A stretch of 64,000 nt of DNA, from positions 1,075,260 through 1,139,259 of the forward strand of contig NZ_JAGGPT010000001.1 of the NCBI RefSeq assembly GCF_018613715.1, written 5' to 3'. Shown here one piece after another: positions 35,244 through 44,097 of this stretch; positions within the stretch are counted from its first letter, which is position 1, and each line of letters opens with the position of its first letter. The DNA is from Chryseobacterium sp. ISL-6. Lineage in GTDB: Bacteria; Bacteroidota; Bacteroidia; Flavobacteriales; Weeksellaceae. Under the pieces are notes generated by a model. That model made no database searches and was not told the origin of the DNA. It saw only the letters and a program-made list of their open reading frames with translations. The translations under genes and the position numbers were made by a program.

Positions 35244-35624
35244 ATTCAACATTCTTTTAACTTTAAACGTTTCAGTTTTTTTAGATTACTGTTTTTTGAG
35301 ACTTGTAAATCATAAGCAAAAAGTGTATTACTTGAATTTTAAACTGACTCCGTCGAATCTTCGATTCTAGATTGTAATTTTTTCTGAGCTTTTTCAACCG
35401 TTTAAAGTTAAGAGTATAAGAATCGTGTCCTAACAAAGTTAGCAACTCCAAAAATATTTGTATATTTTTTTAATACAAAATGACCTTCGGAGGAATAGTT
35501 TCTAAAGTTTCATCTTTATATTGCCCATCTAATTGTCTGTCGTAAAATATCAATTTGTATAAATATACAATATGAATAAACTTTCTTTTTATTGTAAATG
35601 TGATTAATAACATTTATCTCATTA

Positions 35625-35667
35625 TGATTCAAATTATAAATTAATCATTAACAAATAGATAATTTTA
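35625..35667 (+). promoter_or_regulatory. Crp/Fnr-type site plus -7 box of the NDH-2-like gene
   Basis: Palindrome TGAT-TCAA-ATTA at 35625-35636 (one change from TGAT-N4-ATCA), centred 33 bp upstream of the -7 box TAATTTTA at 35660-35667. Same arrangement as eight other promoters of the island. The leader would be about 60 bases to the ATG at 35732. Confidence 0.55.
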
Positions 35668-35731
35668 TAAAATATTATTTAGATAGATAAAAAATGATAA
35701 AAAGATAACAGTGTATACTAAATCAGTCAGT

Positions 35732-36999
35732 ATGGAAAAGCATATTTTAATAGTTGGAGGTGGGTTTGCAGGTATAAATCTTATAAAATATTTAAAAAAT
35801 GACAAGAGATTTCTTATAACGCTTGTTGATAAGAATAATTACCATTTTTTCCCACCTCTTATTTATCAGGTGGCTACTTCCTTTATACAGGCATCCAATA
35901 TCAGTTATCCTTTTAGGAGACTCTTTTCAAAATATAATAATGTGAATTTTCACATGGGAAGCCTTTTAAGGATTAATCCTGAAAAAAAAAACATTGAAAC
36001 GGATACGGGAGAATTAATTTATGATTATTTGGTTCTTGCTTTGGGTACAGAATCTAATTTTTTCGGGATGGAAAATGTGCAAAGATGTGCCCTGCCAATG
36101 AAAAATATTGAGGAGGCTCTATACTTAAGAAATCATATGTTGCTTACTTTGGAAGAAGCCGCAAGAAATAAAAACCTGAAAATAGCCGCAAGACTACAAA
36201 ATATAGTAATAGCAGGTGGTGGACCTACTGGTGTAGAATTGGCAGGAATGCTTGCTGAAATGGGAAAATTCATTGCTGAAAAAGAATATCCTGAAGTAAA
36301 ACTTAGCCTTTCTAATTTATATTTAATTGATGCATTACCATCTTTACTTTCTCCTATGAGTAAGACAGCACAAAAGACCTCATATAGGACGTTGGAAAAG
36401 CTTGGTGTAAAAATTCTGCTTAACGTTTCAGTTAAAGACTATATTGACAATCAGGTAATTTTGTCAGACGGAACATCTATCGATACAGAAACTTTAATCT
36501 GGACATCAGGTGTTATAGGACGGGAGGTTCCCGGAATTCCTAAAGAAAAGATTGGAAAAGGAAGAAGAATTATAGTAGATGAAAACAATAAAGTTGAAGA
36601 AATCGACAATGTATATGCGCTGGGAGATATCTCCCTGCAATTCACAGATAAAGAATTCCCTAAAGGCCATCCACAATTGGCCAGGTAGCAATACAGCAAT
36701 CCAAAAATCTAGCAAAGAATTTAATAAACTTACAGGAGAATAAGCCACTTACTCCTTTTAAGTACAATGATAAAGGAAGTATGGCAATTATTTCCAAGTT
36801 CAACGCTGTGGTTGATCTTCCAGAATTTTCTTTCAAAGGTTTTTTAGCATGGCTCACATGGTTATTCATCCATATTATACCACTGATAAGTTTCAGAAGC
36901 AAAATGCGGTTAGCACTAGATTGGTTCCGGTTATTCATTACCAATAATCCTTCTATCCGGTTAATTCTTTATCCAAAAAGAAATACAACCAAACAGTAA
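35732..36999 (+). pseudogene. NDH-2-like NAD(P)H dehydrogenase, frameshifted at about 36683
   Basis: The start ATG at 35732 (MEKHILIVGGGFAGI) is preferred to the ATG at 35711 because it gives a canonical N-terminal FAD motif. Further motifs are the second dinucleotide motif (IAGGGPTGVELAG) and the C-terminal FAD contact VYALGDISLQF. The frame ends at TAG 36686-36688, after HPQLAR. One base added there would give HPQLAQVAIQQSKNLAKN and carry on to 36999, including the C-terminal membrane-anchoring segment (FLAWLTWLFIHIIPLISF) of type II NADH dehydrogenases. The full length of about 422 residues is normal for the family. Either the gene is broken by a one-base loss or the read has an error. A DUF2383 gene follows at 25 bp. 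Confidence 0.75.
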
Positions 37000-37024
37000 A
37001 AATTATCACAAAAACAAATTTATT

Positions 37025-37486
37025 ATGGAACCAGAACAGAATATAACAGCACTCAATGATCTCCTTCAGATTACAAACGACAGAATGGAGGGATTTGAAA
37101 AGGTTGAGGGAAAAGTCTGGGAAATGTACCCCGATATAAAGGATGAATATGATCGCATGATCTTTCAGTCAAAAATTATGAGAAATGAACTAATCAATCT
37201 CATCACCGAAAAGGGTGGAAAACCACATGACTCATCTTCTGTTGTCGGCGCTTTGCACAGAACCTGGATTGACATTAAAAATTCATTTACAGTAAGTAAT
37301 CTTGAAGAATCAACATTACAAAATGTCGTATTTGGTGAAAAGGCTGCTATAGAAGCTTATCAAAAAGCTTTGGATAGTAATAACCTTTGCGAAAAAAGTA
37401 GGGAAATTGTATCTGAACAACTAAACAGTTTGACAATTTCCTACAATCAATTTAAAAAAATTGAAGAATACAAGAAGAAAGATTAA
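37025..37486 (+). CDS. PA2169-family four-helix-bundle protein (DUF2383)
   Basis: 153 residues, all helical. The family signature is visible in ALNDLLQITNDRMEGFEK, then FQSKIMRNELINLI and VVGALHRTWIDIK, and later GEKAAIEAYQKAL. These proteins form ferritin-like four-helix bundles without a clear metal site and are found with general stress genes. It lies 25 bp after the NDH-2-like gene and shares its promoter. A terminator follows at 37602. Function is unknown beyond the stress association. Confidence 0.88.
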   Translation: MEPEQNITALNDLLQITNDRMEGFEKVEGKVWEMYPDIKDEYDRMIFQSKIMRNELINLITEKGGKPHDSSSVVGALHRTWIDIKNSFTVSNLEESTLQNVVFGEKAAIEAYQKALDSNNLCEKSREIVSEQLNSLTISYNQFKKIEEYKKKD

Positions 37487-37601
37487 TCAAACAACTAATA
37501 TTACGCTCAATATTAAATCTTAAAATGCAAATGTTTAATTGTTTAGAGTTACGGTCAGCCAAAGGGATTGAAAACCCTTAATACTATTAAACAATACTTT
37601 T

Positions 37602-37625
37602 AAGCCACTTTACAGTGGCTTTTGT
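37602..37625 (+). terminator. Terminator of the NDH-2/DUF2383 operon
   Basis: AAGCCACT pairs with AGTGGCTT around a TTAC loop (8-bp perfect stem) and is followed by TTTG. It is also close to the convergent end of the amylase gene (37660) and may act on both strands. Confidence 0.65.
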
Positions 37626-37659
37626 ATGAGCTCTATTATAGTGGCACCAAGATTTTAAC

Positions 37660-39129
37660 TTATAATTTTATCCATATGCTAACAGATCTGGAATTCACTT
37701 CAAATCTACCTTTTCCATTTTCATCCGTTACAATTTCGTTTTGTTTTAATCCTGTAAAATCCATATATCTTGTATGTGCATTTTCTTTACCCAATTCAAT
37801 TACTTTATAACCCTGTCCACTGTTGGAAATGATCACAATGCAACCATCATGTTCATAATTTCCTTTTCTTATCCATGCTATACAATTGGGATGATCAAAA
37901 TAGTTGATTTGCTCCCCATAAGCAAACTGTTGCCTTGCCTTTAGCAATTTAGGCAAAATTTCAATTTTTGGTATAATGATTTCTATTTTTTGCTTATCTT
38001 TTACATCCGAATATTCAGCTCCAAAAAGATCAGGATAGAATACACATGGATAGGCATTTTCAGACAACAATATAATAGCATAAGCTATCGGCTTAAACCA
38101 GTCTTGGACTGTTGATTCCAATGCTTGTAGTTGCTGTGTATCATGGTTTTCAACAAATGACACAGAAAAAATAGGTTTTTCTTTCAGAAAACTGCCTTTT
38201 AAAATCTGACTAAGATCATAATCTTTTCCTTGATTTGACGCAGTAAAAAAATTGTAATGTAATGGTACATCAAAACAAGAAAGCATATCTTCAATTTTAT
38301 CCGAAAAATCAGTTATTTTCCCCGCTTCTTCTTTCCAATATTCACCCAGTATATAACAGTCCGGCTTTAGTTCCTTTTTTATGTAGGTAATCCATTCTTT
38401 TAAGAAATCAACAGGAATATGTTTTAAAGCATCTAAACGCAAACCGTCAACATGGGTAGTATCTAAATACCATTTAATCCAGTTTTTCATTTCTCTGACA
38501 ACGTAAGGATTGCGATATTCAATATCTGCACCCATCAAATAATCATAATTTCCCAACTGGTGGCTTACTGACTGATTCCATTCTGTCCCATATTCATTAT
38601 GAATTTTAAAAATACCTTTTATATTTTCGTTGTCTTTTATAACGTTATCAATTCCACTAAAACAATTAAAGTCCCAAATGAAATTGGAATATTTGCCCTT
38701 TCGTTCATAAAAATTAAATTTTGTATAGGCATTTGCTATAAAAGAGCCACTAATTTTCTCATTTCGGCTTTCATCATTAACTTGATGAATAGTAATTATT
38801 TCACTGTCATCGCCCCCCATTCTATGGTTGAGTACAATATCGGCATATACCGACATATCGTACTTGTGAGCTTTATCAATAGCCTGAAGATATTCATCTT
38901 TAGTTCCATACCTGGTATGAATACTTCCTTTTTGATTAAACTCTCCCAAATCATAGGGATCATAAACATCATATCCTCTGCCATCTATTCCGGAAGCGCA
39001 TTTCACTGCTGGAGGAAACCAGACAGCAGTAAATCCCATATCCTTCAAATATTCACATTTTCCCATAAATTCATTCCAAAGGTTACCTGTATGGTACCAA
39101 TGGAAAAATTGGATTATTATCCCATTCAT
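37660..39129 (-). CDS. Cytoplasmic alpha-amylase, GH13 family
   Basis: 489 residues and no signal peptide, so a cytoplasmic enzyme that cuts internal alpha-1,4 glucans. The (beta/alpha)8 barrel motifs are all present: GFTAVWFPPA, DIVLNHR near 97-103, GLRLDALKH with the nucleophile Asp233, the acid/base Glu263 in YILGEYW, and Asp330 in SFVENHD. The length matches AmyS-type enzymes. It is the last gene of the 14-gene minus-strand run from 49774. Intracellular amylase in stress islands often goes with glycogen or trehalose turnover, but no such partner genes are in the window. Confidence 0.93.
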   Translation of the reverse strand: MNGIIIQFFHWYHTGNLWNEFMGKCEYLKDMGFTAVWFPPAVKCASGIDGRGYDVYDPYDLGEFNQKGSIHTRYGTKDEYLQAIDKAHKYDMSVYADIVLNHRMGGDDSEIITIHQVNDESRNEKISGSFIANAYTKFNFYERKGKYSNFIWDFNCFSGIDNVIKDNENIKGIFKIHNEYGTEWNQSVSHQLGNYDYLMGADIEYRNPYVVREMKNWIKWYLDTTHVDGLRLDALKHIPVDFLKEWITYIKKELKPDCYILGEYWKEEAGKITDFSDKIEDMLSCFDVPLHYNFFTASNQGKDYDLSQILKGSFLKEKPIFSVSFVENHDTQQLQALESTVQDWFKPIAYAIILLSENAYPCVFYPDLFGAEYSDVKDKQKIEIIIPKIEILPKLLKARQQFAYGEQINYFDHPNCIAWIRKGNYEHDGCIVIISNSGQGYKVIELGKENAHTRYMDFTGLKQNEIVTDENGKGRFEVNSRSVSIWIKL

Positions 39130-39165
39130 ATTATTTAATCAAGTTCCGTTAGTTAGAAGTTTCTA

Positions 39166-39585
39166 TTATTTATAGCGAAAATTATCAGACGGATCTACAG
39201 AGTCAGATTCCTTTTTTTTCTGTTTTGACTGAAAGCTACCTTTTTTTTCATAGAATTCATGAAGCTTATCGAGCTCCTCCTCTGTTAAATCTTCTATATC
39301 CACAATGCGGTTATTTGCTTTGTCATGGGTCGCTATAAGCTCATTCAACTTAATTTGGATGGCTTTTGAATCTTTATTCTGTGCTTTTTGAATTAAAAAG
39401 ACCATTAAAAAAGTTATAATGGTCGTTCCGGTATTGATAACCATTTGCCAGGTTTCTGAAAATTTAAATAAAGGCCCTGTTGCTGCCCATACAATTACCA
39501 GGATACTGGCTGAAATAAAAGCGGCTGCACTTCCAGTAAAATAAACAGCCTTATCTGCAAATTTGTCAAAAAAATTGTTTTTCAT
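39166..39585 (-). CDS. Low-affinity iron permease family protein
   Basis: 139 residues with two close membrane segments (about 14-34 and 43-62) and a charged tail. The family signature is DKFADKAVYFTGSAAAFI, then TWQMVINTGTTIITFLMVFLIQ and KLNELIATHDKANNR. Although named after yeast Fet4, these short bacterial proteins have no proven transport role. The gene sits in the stress run between DUF6766 (68 bp upstream) and the amylase (36 bp downstream). Function remains open. Confidence 0.85.
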   Translation of the reverse strand: MKNNFFDKFADKAVYFTGSAAAFISASILVIVWAATGPLFKFSETWQMVINTGTTIITFLMVFLIQKAQNKDSKAIQIKLNELIATHDKANNRIVDIEDLTEEELDKLHEFYEKKGSFQSKQKKKESDSVDPSDNFRYK

Positions 39586-39653
39586 AATAATAAATTATAA
39601 TATTAATAGCCGAACATTATATCAAAATCAACTAATGATTAATAACCTCTTAC

Positions 39654-40313
39654 CTAAGGTGTTTCATCATGAGCCATGTCTACAGGTTTTGATTCCGGGG
39701 ATCCTTTCTCTCTGAACCATATTGACAGAATAACTATTGCAGCAACAGATAAGAATTCACTCTGCCAGTTCTGAAAGGATTCAAACCAAAATCTCGACTC
39801 CGTCAAATATTCCTGAGCCGAAGAAAAAGGCTCATTTTTTAAAACCTGCTCTCTATTGTAATCTTTCAGGCTTCCGTAAAAATGAAGCATAAAGCTCAGT
39901 AAAAACAATATGGCAAAAGCCAGTGATAAAGAATGCTTATATATAGCAAGCCAGACTCCCCTTTTTTTTACCGGCCATGGAGCCTTGGAATGAGCGCGTG
40001 GCTCCCTATCAACATCTTCTTGTTTTTCCAGTGATTTTGATTCGCTGGACCCCTTTTGTCTTAATGATATGGTAAGCAGGACATATAAAGTCATTTGTAA
40101 AAATTCACTCTCCCAGTTTTCAAAAGTAGCCTGAATAAAATGCCCGCTATGAATGTAATCACCCAAAGCAAGCAAAGGCCCTCCTTCATCTGCCAATTCT
40201 TTGTTTTCCGTGGCCCAACCTGCGAAAAACTGACCAATAAGACATATAAGCATCAAGGAAAGAAAAACAATGCTTAAACTATTGCGATAGAAAAAACTAT
40301 TTTTTTTTGACAT
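39654..40313 (-). CDS. DUF6766 family membrane protein
   Basis: 219 residues with four membrane segments in two repeated halves. Each half holds a loop of the type FENWESEFLQMTLYVLLTI or FQNWQSEFLSVAAIVILSI, followed by the short motif RQKGSSESK or REKGSPESK. The duplicated build is typical of DUF6766. The function is not known; the family is common in stress and desiccation gene clusters. The start lies 11 bp after the Rieske oxidoreductase gene, so the two are tightly linked. Confidence 0.85.
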   Translation of the reverse strand: MSKKNSFFYRNSLSIVFLSLMLICLIGQFFAGWATENKELADEGGPLLALGDYIHSGHFIQATFENWESEFLQMTLYVLLTISLRQKGSSESKSLEKQEDVDREPRAHSKAPWPVKKRGVWLAIYKHSLSLAFAILFLLSFMLHFYGSLKDYNREQVLKNEPFSSAQEYLTESRFWFESFQNWQSEFLSVAAIVILSIWFREKGSPESKPVDMAHDETP

Positions 40314-40324
40314 ACCATTTCAGT

Positions 40325-41836
40325 TTAGATTTTAATTCTATGTAAATCTTTTACAGTAGGACCCGTAAGCATTTTTCCATTAACGTTAAATCTGGAGCCA
40401 TGACACGGGCAGTCCCAACTTATCTCAGCGCTATTCCACCTGACTTCACATTTTGCATGTGGACAAGTACTTTTGAGAAGATGAATTTTGCCATTGGTCT
40501 CTTTATATACAGCATATGATTCACCATCAAATTTCACCACCTTTGCTTCCCCATTATTGAGCTCAGTCAAAGAATTTATTTTTTCAACAAATAATTTATC
40601 TTTCACAAAATCAAAAACAACACTTGTCTGCTCTTTTATAAAATTTGTGAAACCAGCTATTGGCTTTATCCTTGCCGGATCAAACAGCCTCTCGTATTTA
40701 TTAGAACCTTTTATGATCAAGTCACATAAAATCTGTGATGTAATGGTTCCAAACATCATCCCATTCCCCCTGAAGCCTGTAGCAGTATAAATTTTCCCTT
40801 TACTGCCGGGCAATATTCCAATATAGGGTAATCCATCAGCAGGTTCATAATATTGACTTGACCAACTGTAAACAGCGGCTCCTACATCAAAATACTCCCT
40901 TACATAATTTTCCAGTTTGGAAAAACATTCCCCCGTATCATCTGCATGTCCTGTCTTATGGTCTTCCCCACCTGCAATAAGTAGGTTCTCACCATTGATT
41001 TCCTGAACTCTATAGTAGTGGTAAGGATCGGTAAGGTCATACCCTAAGTCTTTTGAATATTCATTTCCGTTTAATCTAAAAGCAATAACATAACTGCGAT
41101 AGGGAGCATTCATAAAATGAAGGCTATTGATACCCGGCGGGATATGGGTGGCATAGATAACATGCTGGGCATTAATATTCCCTTTTGATGATTTTAAAAT
41201 GATCATATTTTCCTGCTCGTCATGACTTTCACAAAGACAATCCTCTACTAACACTCCACCTGCATTAATAAATGCTTCTGCTAGAGCTTTAATATATTTT
41301 ATGGGATGAAACTGCCCCTGATCCGGAATTACAACAGCTTTTTTAAATGGAATTGGAAAGGGAATTTCATCTGTAAATCCTATCTGATATCCTACCTGTG
41401 AGGCAGCTTTGACAATTTCCTCTAACTTTTTTTCCTGTTTCTCATCTAGGGCAAAGAGATATCCGGTCTTCCTTTCAAAATCACAAGAAATATTAAACTC
41501 CCTGATATTATTCTTTATAATATTTTTCGCCTCTATACCCACATACTTAAGCAGTTTTGCATTGTTTAAACCAAAATCCTTAATTGCTTGGGCATAGGTT
41601 GTATCAAAAAAATCGTTTAAATGTGCAGTAGTTCCTCCTGTTGTTCCAAAACCAATATTAGCAGCATCCAGAACAATACACTTTTTGCCTTCTTTCTGTA
41701 ATCTGATTGCCGTAGAAATTCCTGTAATACCAGCACCAACGATTGCAATATCGTACTGTTTTTCAATAGCCTTATCTAAAGAAAATTTTTTAATCTCTTC
41801 TTGCCATATACTTTTTCTTGCTCCGTCCCTATTCAT
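40325..41836 (-). CDS. FAD-dependent oxidoreductase with C-terminal Rieske domain
   Basis: 503 residues. The N-terminal part is a DadA-like amine oxidase fold with the FAD motif GAGITGIS near 34 and the GFRGNGMMFG signature near residue 355. The C-terminal 90 residues form a Rieske iron-sulphur domain with all four ligands: Cys458 and His460 in CPH, Cys476 and His479 in CPCHG. Rieske/FAD fusions of this type recur in bacterial stress islands; the substrate is unknown. The start is 2 bp from the stop of the tiny gene at 41839, and the stop is 11 bp before DUF6766. Confidence 0.92.
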   Translation of the reverse strand: MNRDGARKSIWQEEIKKFSLDKAIEKQYDIAIVGAGITGISTAIRLQKEGKKCIVLDAANIGFGTTGGTTAHLNDFFDTTYAQAIKDFGLNNAKLLKYVGIEAKNIIKNNIREFNISCDFERKTGYLFALDEKQEKKLEEIVKAASQVGYQIGFTDEIPFPIPFKKAVVIPDQGQFHPIKYIKALAEAFINAGGVLVEDCLCESHDEQENMIILKSSKGNINAQHVIYATHIPPGINSLHFMNAPYRSYVIAFRLNGNEYSKDLGYDLTDPYHYYRVQEINGENLLIAGGEDHKTGHADDTGECFSKLENYVREYFDVGAAVYSWSSQYYEPADGLPYIGILPGSKGKIYTATGFRGNGMMFGTITSQILCDLIIKGSNKYERLFDPARIKPIAGFTNFIKEQTSVVFDFVKDKLFVEKINSLTELNNGEAKVVKFDGESYAVYKETNGKIHLLKSTCPHAKCEVRWNSAEISWDCPCHGSRFNVNGKMLTGPTVKDLHRIKI

Positions 41837-41838
41837 AA

Positions 41839-41970
41839 TTATTTACTTTTTACAGTACCACTCTCAATTTTCTTATCATACCTATTCTTAGTTTCATCTT
41901 CTTCCTGATCACATCGGGTAGAGGCTGTAAAGTTCAGTAAGTATAATGTTAATAAAATGGCTGTTTTCAT
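41839..41970 (-). CDS. 43-residue secreted peptide
   Basis: ATG at 41970, stop at 41839: MKTAILLTLYLLNFTAST, then CDQEEDETKNRYDKK. The N-terminus is a signal peptide and the remainder is short and highly charged. It has a homologue of exactly the same length at 61627-61758 (MKTTVLLALCLLSFSSC, then CDLQEDEAKKKND), which shows that the frame is genuinely coding. That copy has a lipobox, while this one has Ser-Thr-Arg-Cys and may not be lipidated. It sits between the SDR at 41994 and the Rieske gene, with 23 and 2 bp gaps. Function unknown. Confidence 0.7.
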   Translation of the reverse strand: MKTAILLTLYLLNFTASTRCDQEEDETKNRYDKKIESGTVKSK

Positions 41971-41993
41971 GATATTTTTTTAGTACTACCTAT

Positions 41994-42746
41994 TTATCCA
42001 TTAACAATCATCCCTCCATTGGGGTGCATCACCTGGCCAGTTATTTGTACGGAATCCTCGCTTGCCAGAAATAAAAAACTGGCTGCCACCTCTTCCGGCG
42101 TTGCATTTCGTTCAAAAGGCGGCTTATTTGGGTCTTCTTTCTGTTCTCCAAAAGTCTCTTTTGTAAGAGGTGTGGCAACAGGTCCTGGAGCTACTCCATT
42201 AACGCGGATTCCCTTTGATTTTGATTGTAGTGCCAAAGAGCGTGTGAAGGAAACTATAGCTCCTTTTGTTGCTGAATAATCCAAAAGTTCTTCATGTCCC
42301 TGGTAGGCAACTGCCGAAGTTGTATTGATAACACTACCACCCTCTTTTAAATAAGGAAAAACAACTTTTGTCAATAAAATCATCCCGATAATGTTGGAAT
42401 CAAAAGTTTTTCTGATATTATCCTCTTCCAGGTCCTCAATGTTGTCTGAAGGAAATTGTACTCCCGCGTTGTTGACAAGAATATCAATACCGTCAAATTC
42501 CGTAACTACTTCTTTTACTGTTCTTTCACAGAATTCATAATCATTAATATCACCACGGAAAATGACTGACTTTCTGCCTAAAGTCATAATTTCATTTTTG
42601 GTCCTTTCCGCATCCTCATCATCGGTATGATAAATAATGGCAATGTTTGCTCCTTCCTTGGCAAATAACAAGGCAACAGCTTTGCCAATTCCACTGTCAG
42701 CTCCTGTAATAAGAACTGATTTATTATTTAATCTTAATCTTCCCAT
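41994..42746 (-). CDS. SDR family oxidoreductase
   Basis: 250 residues of classical SDR: cofactor motif TGADSGIG at 14-21, NNAG near 91, Ser in the NTTSAVAY segment, Tyr/Lys in YSATKGA. The ending ITGQVMHPNGGMIVNG is typical of the glucose-dehydrogenase-like and YhxC-type stress SDRs. The substrate is unknown. It starts 9 bp after the stop of the next SDR (42756) and is part of the 14-gene run. Confidence 0.92.
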   Translation of the reverse strand: MGRLRLNNKSVLITGADSGIGKAVALLFAKEGANIAIIYHTDDEDAERTKNEIMTLGRKSVIFRGDINDYEFCERTVKEVVTEFDGIDILVNNAGVQFPSDNIEDLEEDNIRKTFDSNIIGMILLTKVVFPYLKEGGSVINTTSAVAYQGHEELLDYSATKGAIVSFTRSLALQSKSKGIRVNGVAPGPVATPLTKETFGEQKEDPNKPPFERNATPEEVAASFLFLASEDSVQITGQVMHPNGGMIVNG

Positions 42747-42755
42747 GGTTATTTA

Positions 42756-43553
42756 TTATTTTTCTCCTATAGGTTCCTGCATTTCTCCCATTCTCTGTGC
42801 TGCCATACTATCACTTGAAAGATTAGTCATGGCAACAGTAACCTTGTTTTGTAATCCTGAAACTACTTTATCATTACCATTCATTAAACCATTATACCCA
42901 TCAAAGGCAACTTCTTCAGGTGAAGCCAAATTATCTTTATTAGCTAAAACTTTACTGTCAGTCATGTCCGCCTTGTTAAAAAAATCTGTATCAGTCGGTC
43001 CTGGTAAAAGAGCAGTCACAGTTATTCCCGAATCTTTCAGTTCTTCGCGGATCGCTTCTGACCATGATAAAATAAAGGATTTTGTTCCATGATAGACGGA
43101 ATGCCACGGACCTGGTGCCTTACTGGCTACGGATGCTAGATTAAGAATTTTTCCCGATCCTTGAGGAACGCGGTCTTTTAAAAATAGTTTAGTCAGGATA
43201 AGGACAGAAATTATATTAAGCTTGATAATATCAATCTCCCTATGTATATCAGTATCATGAAATTGACCATAAGCGCCTTGTCCCGCATCGTTGATTAAGA
43301 TAGATGGGCTAATTCCATTTAATTTTAAATCAGCATAAAGAGAATAGGCTTCTTCTTCAAGAAATAAATTTTTAGAAATGGATATAACGTTAACTCCAAA
43401 TTTCTTAAACTCTTCTGCCTTTACCTCTAATTCTTCATGATTTCGTGCAACGATCACAAGATCATAACCGTTTTTAGCAAATAGTTTTGCAAGTTCATAA
43501 CCTATCCCGCTTGTTGCTCCGGTAATGAGCACATATTGATTTTTACGTTCCAT
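42756..43553 (-). CDS. SDR family oxidoreductase (YqjQ/DltE-like)
   Basis: 265 residues. Cofactor motif TGATSGIG at 11-18, NDAG near 89, Ser in the NLASVAS segment, Tyr/Lys as YHGTKSF. The subfamily with FAKNGYDLVIVARN and the GPTDTDFF segment corresponds to the DltE/YqjQ type, whose substrates are mostly unknown. It lies 5 bp after the CinA-family gene at 43559 and 9 bp ahead of the other SDR, so coupling is tight. Confidence 0.92.
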   Translation of the reverse strand: MERKNQYVLITGATSGIGYELAKLFAKNGYDLVIVARNHEELEVKAEEFKKFGVNVISISKNLFLEEEAYSLYADLKLNGISPSILINDAGQGAYGQFHDTDIHREIDIIKLNIISVLILTKLFLKDRVPQGSGKILNLASVASKAPGPWHSVYHGTKSFILSWSEAIREELKDSGITVTALLPGPTDTDFFNKADMTDSKVLANKDNLASPEEVAFDGYNGLMNGNDKVVSGLQNKVTVAMTNLSSDSMAAQRMGEMQEPIGEK

Positions 43554-43558
43554 AAAGT

Positions 43559-44059
43559 TTACTTTAAGATTAATACCTGATTAATTTCGCTTTTAAAACA
43601 TCCTAAAATGAATTCTGTATAATACAGTTGAGCATCAAGAGCTTGAGTTCTATGATCTAATTCCAGTCTTTTAGTTAAGATAATCTCTCCTTTATATGAA
43701 AAGGAGAAGTACGAGAAAATCTTATAAGAAGAGCTTCTGACTGGTGTACAGTACCCTGTCGTAGCAATAGACCAATCCGTTTTAAATAACTTTGCCACAT
43801 GTAATGCCATGGTTTCCACTATATTTTCAGAAACGCAATCGCAACTTTCTGCCTCTTTTCTATCTACCTTCAGAAATGAAACTTTTTGTGGAAGCGTATA
43901 AGCTGTAATCCCACCATTATAAAATAAAGAAGCATTAGGCATCTGGGAAAAAGCAAGCTGTAACAATCCTGAAGTCACACTTTCAGCAACGGATATAGTT
44001 TCACCCGTGGTCACAAAAGACTGACTTATATATTCAAGTAAATTTTGTTGAAATTCCAT
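43559..44059 (-). CDS. CinA-family protein (nicotinamide-nucleotide amidase-like)
   Basis: 166 residues corresponding to the C-terminal amidase domain of CinA, which deamidates nicotinamide mononucleotide. The hallmark AESxTGG reads AESVTSGLLQ here, the next strand is YNGGITAYTLPQK, and the usual GxAGPxG appears as ATTGYCTPV. So the fold is kept but the active-site loops differ. Activity is likely but not certain. The stand-alone form of about 160 residues is common. It lies between the alcohol dehydrogenase and the SDRs in the stress run. A role in recycling NAD under oxidative stress is an inference. Confidence 0.82.
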   Translation of the reverse strand: MEFQQNLLEYISQSFVTTGETISVAESVTSGLLQLAFSQMPNASLFYNGGITAYTLPQKVSFLKVDRKEAESCDCVSENIVETMALHVAKLFKTDWSIATTGYCTPVRSSSYKIFSYFSFSYKGEIILTKRLELDHRTQALDAQLYYTEFILGCFKSEINQVLILK

Positions 44060-44097
44060 AGCTTAATATTTAAGTGATTAAAAGGTGTCATAATAAA

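Noticed and set aside
38599..39138. A 179-codon plus-strand frame across the amylase gene.
   Set aside because: The opposite strand encodes a complete GH13 enzyme with all catalytic residues; the plus frame is its shadow.
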